Source of the DNA: a virus
IMG/VR virus record: IMGVR_UViG_3300028800_000112
Span: 1 to 55,374 of that record
Reading direction: 5' to 3' (one strand)
Length of the DNA: 55,374 nt
Below are positions 52,799-55,374 of this stretch, in pieces. Each line of letters starts with the position of its first letter. The stretch's first letter is position 1. Made by a program: the position numbers and the translations under genes. The notes beneath the pieces are model-generated. The model saw nothing but the letters and a program-made list of their open reading frames with translations. It was not told the DNA's origin and did no database searches.

Positions 52799-53089
52799 GT
52801 GTGCCCAGGCGTGGAGGTAACGTTGCGACAGGGTACGTCATATGAAGCAATGACAACGGCTGAGTCACCCTTTCTGATAGAACTCCTCCTGCAAGGAGAC
52901 GGGCTAGATCCGGAAGCCGCTTATGAGGCAGTAAAGGAAGCCTTGAGCGAGGGATCGACGGTACTGCCCGTTTACCGGGGAAACTACTCGGGCAACATAC
53001 TTGACATAACGGAGAACAGGGGACAAGGCAGGATCATCGACTGGCTATTCCGCATATACCCGGAAACACAAAAAGCCCGGTCCGTCTAA
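52799..53089 (+). CDS. hypothetical protein (96 aa), start uncertain
   Basis: The clear part is SPFLIELLLQGDGLDPEAAYEAVKEALSEGSTVLPVYRGN, a soluble alpha/beta protein. Start may be GTG 52799 or the internal ATG 52850 (MTTAESPF). A 22-codon frame just upstream (ATG 52777) ends at a TGA beside that ATG. Unknown function. Confidence 0.65.
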   Translation: MCPGVEVTLRQGTSYEAMTTAESPFLIELLLQGDGLDPEAAYEAVKEALSEGSTVLPVYRGNYSGNILDITENRGQGRIIDWLFRIYPETQKARSV

Positions 53090-53253
53090 TGCCACTGTTC
53101 AGGTTCTAGTTGAAATACGGGAAAAATGAAAATGCCACTGTCTAGGAAAGACAATGGCAGTCTACGCGAAAAATGAGGTCCGGGCTCCTCTGAATCGAAG
53201 TTCGTTAATGATGGGGGGTCTTTACCTTCCCTTATCTTTCATCCTGCAATATC
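53090..53253. other. structured non-coding gap
   Basis: No gene seen. AAATGCCACTGT occurs at about 53089 and 53131 in variant form; the second copy pairs with GACAATGGCA. AGCCCGG near 53070 can pair with CCGGGCT near 53180. A minus-strand promoter at its right edge would transcribe into it, so a small RNA is possible. Confidence 0.4.
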
Positions 53254-53293
53254 AATCTACCCGGCGGGGGCTAGCGTGTCAACCCCCGCCGGG
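53254..53293 (-). promoter_or_regulatory. promoter enclosed in an 11-bp inverted repeat
   Basis: TTGACA (53277-53282), 17-bp spacer, TAGATT (53254-53259) on the minus strand. CCCGGCGGGGG (53260-53270) fills most of the spacer and its mate CCCCCGCCGGG (53283-53293) abuts the -35 box, so the hairpin loop holds the -35. It can also act as terminator for the gene at 53300. Confidence 0.7.
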
Positions 53294-53299
53294 TACTAG

Positions 53300-53785
53300 T
53301 TAGATCGCTTCCCAGCCTGCCCGCTTGACCTGCCCGATGGCGGCGTCCCTGATCTCTTCGCTGATCTTGTGGGGCTGGAATGCCCGGTCACGCGTCAGGT
53401 AGCCGATCGGCTTGACTTCGCCTTGACCGATCCTCATGCGTGCGACCCATACCGTCTGCCCCTTGACAGTCTGCGGCTGGACGGTGATTACCGCGTCATG
53501 ACGGGCGCCCGGCTTACGAACCGTGATCATGTAGTGGTTAGCCGTATGCGGGACCTTGACCCATCCCGTCACGCCGTTCCGGCTGCCCGCCGTGGTCGTG
53601 CCCTGGCGAAGCGCACCATCACGCTTCTCAGCTACCGTCGCATCGGGCATTGTGACGCCGACGCGGGTGACCGTGACAGGTCCGGCTAGCTGGTGAAACT
53701 TCCGCTGCTGGTCAGACCCGGTCACCCTAGCCGTGACGCTGACTCGCGGTGCCGGGCGACCGTTGATCGTTGCGTGGAACCCCAT
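53300..53785 (-). CDS. hypothetical protein (161 aa)
   Basis: Basic beta-rich protein (FHATINGRPAPRVSVTARVTG; HDAVITVQPQTVKGQTVWVARMRIGQGEVK). GGAGGGG before the ATG and a promoter (TTGACA 53841-53846, TATGCT 53818-53823) upstream. No family recognised. Confidence 0.72.
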   Translation of the reverse strand: MGFHATINGRPAPRVSVTARVTGSDQQRKFHQLAGPVTVTRVGVTMPDATVAEKRDGALRQGTTTAGSRNGVTGWVKVPHTANHYMITVRKPGARHDAVITVQPQTVKGQTVWVARMRIGQGEVKPIGYLTRDRAFQPHKISEEIRDAAIGQVKRAGWEAI

Positions 53786-53817
53786 GATAACCCCTCCAGG
53801 TCGTTGTGCTTAGCTAC

Positions 53818-53846
53818 AGCATATGCGGTGCCGGGCAGGTTGTCAA
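53818..53846 (-). promoter_or_regulatory. promoter for the 161-aa gene
   Basis: TTGACA, 17-bp spacer, TATGCT on the minus strand, then a leader with GGAGGGG. Confidence 0.75.
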
Positions 53847-53929
53847 CTCCCTAGTTCTTAGCTAGGCAAGACCCGCTATGCGAGGTAGAGGAGATGGACC
53901 CTCCTTGCCCTGCACCGCCTTACACTTAC

Positions 53930-53958
53930 AGCTTATGACACTGCCTGCGGCTTGTCAA
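53930..53958 (-). promoter_or_regulatory. promoter without evident protein gene
   Basis: TTGACA 53953-53958, 17-bp spacer, TAAGCT 53930-53935 on the minus strand. The ~80 nt before the next promoter have no convincing reading frame, so it may make a short RNA or be a second promoter of the 161-aa gene. Confidence 0.6.
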
Positions 53959-54008
53959 GCTCTTGACTTTGCGTTTAGTGCCTGACCAGGCAAGACTTCC
54001 CGCTATAT

Positions 54009-54099
54009 GGAAGTTGCTAGTCTACCTGGCACACGTTCTCTTGAGGGATAAGTTGCTAGCCTGACTACCAGGGGAAACTCATGAGGCATAAGTTGCTAG
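54009..54099 (-). repeat. ~40-bp imperfect tandem repeat
   Basis: CTAGCAACTTAT (minus strand) begins at 54099 and 54059 and a third copy CTAGCAACTTCC at 54020. Units also share CCTCA-x-GAG and GGTAG. The first copy contains the stop codon of the HNH gene. Confidence 0.75.
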
Positions 54100-54650
54100 G
54101 CTAGCTCGAATAGCCAACCGCGAGCGCTACGGTCAAGCTTGCTCTTGATTCCGTACTGAGTCATTTCCTCACGCAGGACACCCGCTACGTGCGCTGGAAT
54201 ATCAAACTCATTTCGAACATCCGCAGACCGGCACGTTCCGTCATTGCCAATGTGCGCCTTTATCCACTCAGCTATTTCTACGGGCTCATACATGCCCGGA
54301 TTTACCGGAGCTGTCATCTTGCTCTCGTAAGCCATCTTACGTGTATCTGCCAGCTTTGGCAAGCCCATCTTTGCCCGGATTTGGTCAGCGGGAGGATTGG
54401 CCTTGAATGACTCCGCGTCTGCCAGGTGACTAGCTGACTTGCCCCGGTCAACCGACGCTAGTTTTTGGTTGCATGAATTGCATACCCATGCACGGATGCA
54501 CATGATGCAATATTCTTTTTCCCCGTGATGCGGGCACACGTTGTGCTCATGATCCATGTTCGATGTCTGCCAGGTGAACAATACCTGGCAGACTCCGCAC
54601 TTGCCATCTTGGATTAGCCACATCTGGTCTCTGTACGTGTTATCGAGCAT
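54096..54650 (-). CDS. HNH endonuclease (endonuclease VII type)
   Basis: A 184-aa protein: CGVCQVLFTWQTSNMDHEHNVC, then C-x2-C ligands and AWVCNSCNQKLASVDRGK, the DHEH/zinc core. The C-terminal ~70 residues look like a winged-helix DNA-binding unit (VEIAEWIKAHIGNDGTCRSADVRNEFDIPAHVAGVLREEMTQYGI). Unlike the other HNH genes it has a leaderless promoter of the phage type, suggesting regulated use rather than chance insertion. Confidence 0.87.
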   Translation of the reverse strand: MLDNTYRDQMWLIQDGKCGVCQVLFTWQTSNMDHEHNVCPHHGEKEYCIMCIRAWVCNSCNQKLASVDRGKSASHLADAESFKANPPADQIRAKMGLPKLADTRKMAYESKMTAPVNPGMYEPVEIAEWIKAHIGNDGTCRSADVRNEFDIPAHVAGVLREEMTQYGIKSKLDRSARGWLFELA

Positions 54651-54685
54651 GTCTACAAGCTACCCGGTATTTGGTAGCCTGTCAA
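54651..54685 (-). promoter_or_regulatory. leaderless-type promoter
   Basis: TTGACA 54680-54685, 17-bp spacer, TAGCTT 54657-54662, six bases, ATG 54650 (minus strand). Confidence 0.8.
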
Positions 54686-54691
54686 GCCCGT

Positions 54692-54823
54692 CTAGTCCTT
54701 AGGAACCAGGATGATCGTTCCGCCCGGACCCGCGACGGAACGCCACGTGATCGGGCTCTTCTCCATCTTTCGGGCAAAGGCGCTCATATCCGACTTCTGG
54801 GTAATTACGACTACCTCTGGCAT
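54692..54823 (-). CDS. hypothetical small protein (43 aa)
   Basis: AAAGG before the ATG. MPEVVVITQKSDMSAFARKM then SPITWRSVAGPGGTIILVPKD. Unknown. Its promoter (TTGACA 54884-54889, 17-bp spacer, TAGACT 54861-54866) leaves a normal leader, with the RBS in a small AGCCT/AGGCT hairpin. Confidence 0.7.
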   Translation of the reverse strand: MPEVVVITQKSDMSAFARKMEKSPITWRSVAGPGGTIILVPKD

Positions 54824-54860
54824 GACTAGCCTTTCTAGGCTCGTTCCTGCTTACGTTGTA

Positions 54861-54889
54861 AGTCTATGCGATGCCCGGCTACTTGTCAA
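54861..54889 (-). promoter_or_regulatory. promoter for the 43-aa gene
   Basis: TTGACA 54884-54889, 17-bp spacer, TAGACT 54861-54866 on the minus strand; the -35 overlaps the end of the 87-aa gene. Confidence 0.78.
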
Positions 54890-55149
54890 CGGAGGCTGTA
54901 AAGCTCTGGCAGCCCGCATATTTCAGCCAGCTTGCACGCTGTCGCCATGATATCGCCCGATACGTACCCCGTATCCTGCCCGTACGTCACGTACTCCCAC
55001 AAGCCCGGCATTACCCGAACGGCGTAAGCCATCACGTTCTTACCGTGCCTGATTTCCATCACGCCATTGATCATTCTTGCGTACGCCCGGACGGGCGTCA
55101 GGTCGATACCCAGCTCTTTGGCTGCTTCTTCAAGCCCGGTGTCTTTCAT
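54886..55149 (-). CDS. hypothetical protein (87 aa), leaderless start
   Basis: MKDTGLEEAAKELGIDLTPVRAYARMINGVMEIRHGKNVMAYAVRVMPG in pieces: a small alpha/beta protein. No family recognised. ATG six bases after TAGAGT. Confidence 0.78.
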   Translation of the reverse strand: MKDTGLEEAAKELGIDLTPVRAYARMINGVMEIRHGKNVMAYAVRVMPGLWEYVTYGQDTGYVSGDIMATACKLAEICGLPELYSLR

Positions 55150-55184
55150 GCCCTCACTCTACGCGTTGCCCTCTTACTTGTCAA
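55150..55184 (-). promoter_or_regulatory. leaderless-type promoter
   Basis: TTGACA 55179-55184, 17-bp spacer, TAGAGT 55156-55161, six bases, ATG 55149 (minus strand). Confidence 0.82.
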
Positions 55185-55374
55185 CTACCAGTCAATCGTA
55201 TCCGCCACGCCTAGAAACGTGTACCGACCGTCTGTGTACTCGCATTCAAGTGTCATCCCTCGTACCGCATCATGCACGCATGCATGCCCGTGCATCTTCG
55301 CGTGACTAATCACCTGAATTGCTTTCAACGGGCTTGACAAGTAAGCCCGCGCCTCCGTGTAAGCCGCGCCGTCC
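55185..55374 (-). CDS. partial hypothetical protein, 3' end only
   Basis: Open frame from the window edge to TAG at 55185: ...AIQVISHAKMHGHACVHDAV... then ECEYTDGRYTFLGVADTIDW. Soluble; unknown. The start lies outside the window. Confidence 0.65.
   Translation of the reverse strand, partial: DGAAYTEARAYLSSPLKAIQVISHAKMHGHACVHDAVRGMTLECEYTDGRYTFLGVADTIDW

Noticed and set aside
1-55374. CRISPR array, insertion sequence, integrase or rRNA
   Set aside because: No regularly spaced direct repeats, transposase, integrase or rRNA sequence was seen anywhere in the window.

Overview
This window is about 55 kb of a large contractile-tailed (myovirus-type) phage genome, probably infecting an actinobacterium. 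The virion genes are unmistakable: large terminase, portal, scaffold, major capsid, sheath, tube, tape measure with a cell-wall hydrolase-like domain, spike, gp25-like and J-like baseplate proteins. A WhiB-type regulator, a DUF2637/Spd-like membrane protein and a cobalamin-type ribonucleotide reductase point to an actinobacterial host. The host assignment is inference; the phage identity is read directly from the proteins.

Layout, left to right. Positions 1-21000, almost all on the minus strand, hold the tail and baseplate module, transcribed from the connector genes near 21000 down to the tail fibres at the left edge. It is interrupted by one plus-strand gene (10919-11524) and one HNH homing endonuclease (16719-17303). 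Positions 21046-23957, plus strand, are a run of very small genes, many cysteine-rich, headed by a strong promoter and a terminated, structured short RNA. Positions 24030-35595 are the head module on the minus strand (capsid, scaffold, portal, several unknown virion-like genes, terminase), with inserted cargo: a DUF2637 membrane protein on the plus strand, a GNAT acetyltransferase, an Acb2-like cyclic-nucleotide sponge (candidate anti-CBASS) and a second HNH gene. Positions 35662-41505 are small minus-strand genes including a RecA-like ATPase and a KTSC-domain protein. Positions 41530-47537 are a tRNA array with 28 complete tRNAs plus several broken or unusual tRNA-like elements and five small genes. 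Positions 47624-55374 contain the class II ribonucleotide reductase, a C1-like cysteine peptidase, WhiB and small early-type genes with their own promoters.

Two themes recur. First, many small genes start at an ATG exactly six bases after a TAGNCT-like -10 box preceded by TTGACA at 16-17 bp, which predicts leaderless mRNAs. The same promoter class sits inside the tRNA array with predicted start points at or next to tRNA 5' ends. Second, the tRNA array mixes textbook tRNAs with tRNAs whose T-loops lack the usual consensus, truncated tRNA-like elements, a tRNA-Phe half abutting an HNH gene, and a module that reads as a circularly permuted tRNA-Tyr (3' half before 5' half). These are the most unusual observations here.

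Limits: all family calls are from reading translated sequence by eye, without database or structure searches. RNA structures were paired by hand, allowing G-U pairs. Short terminal genes and start choices that rest on ribosome-binding sites are marked as such.
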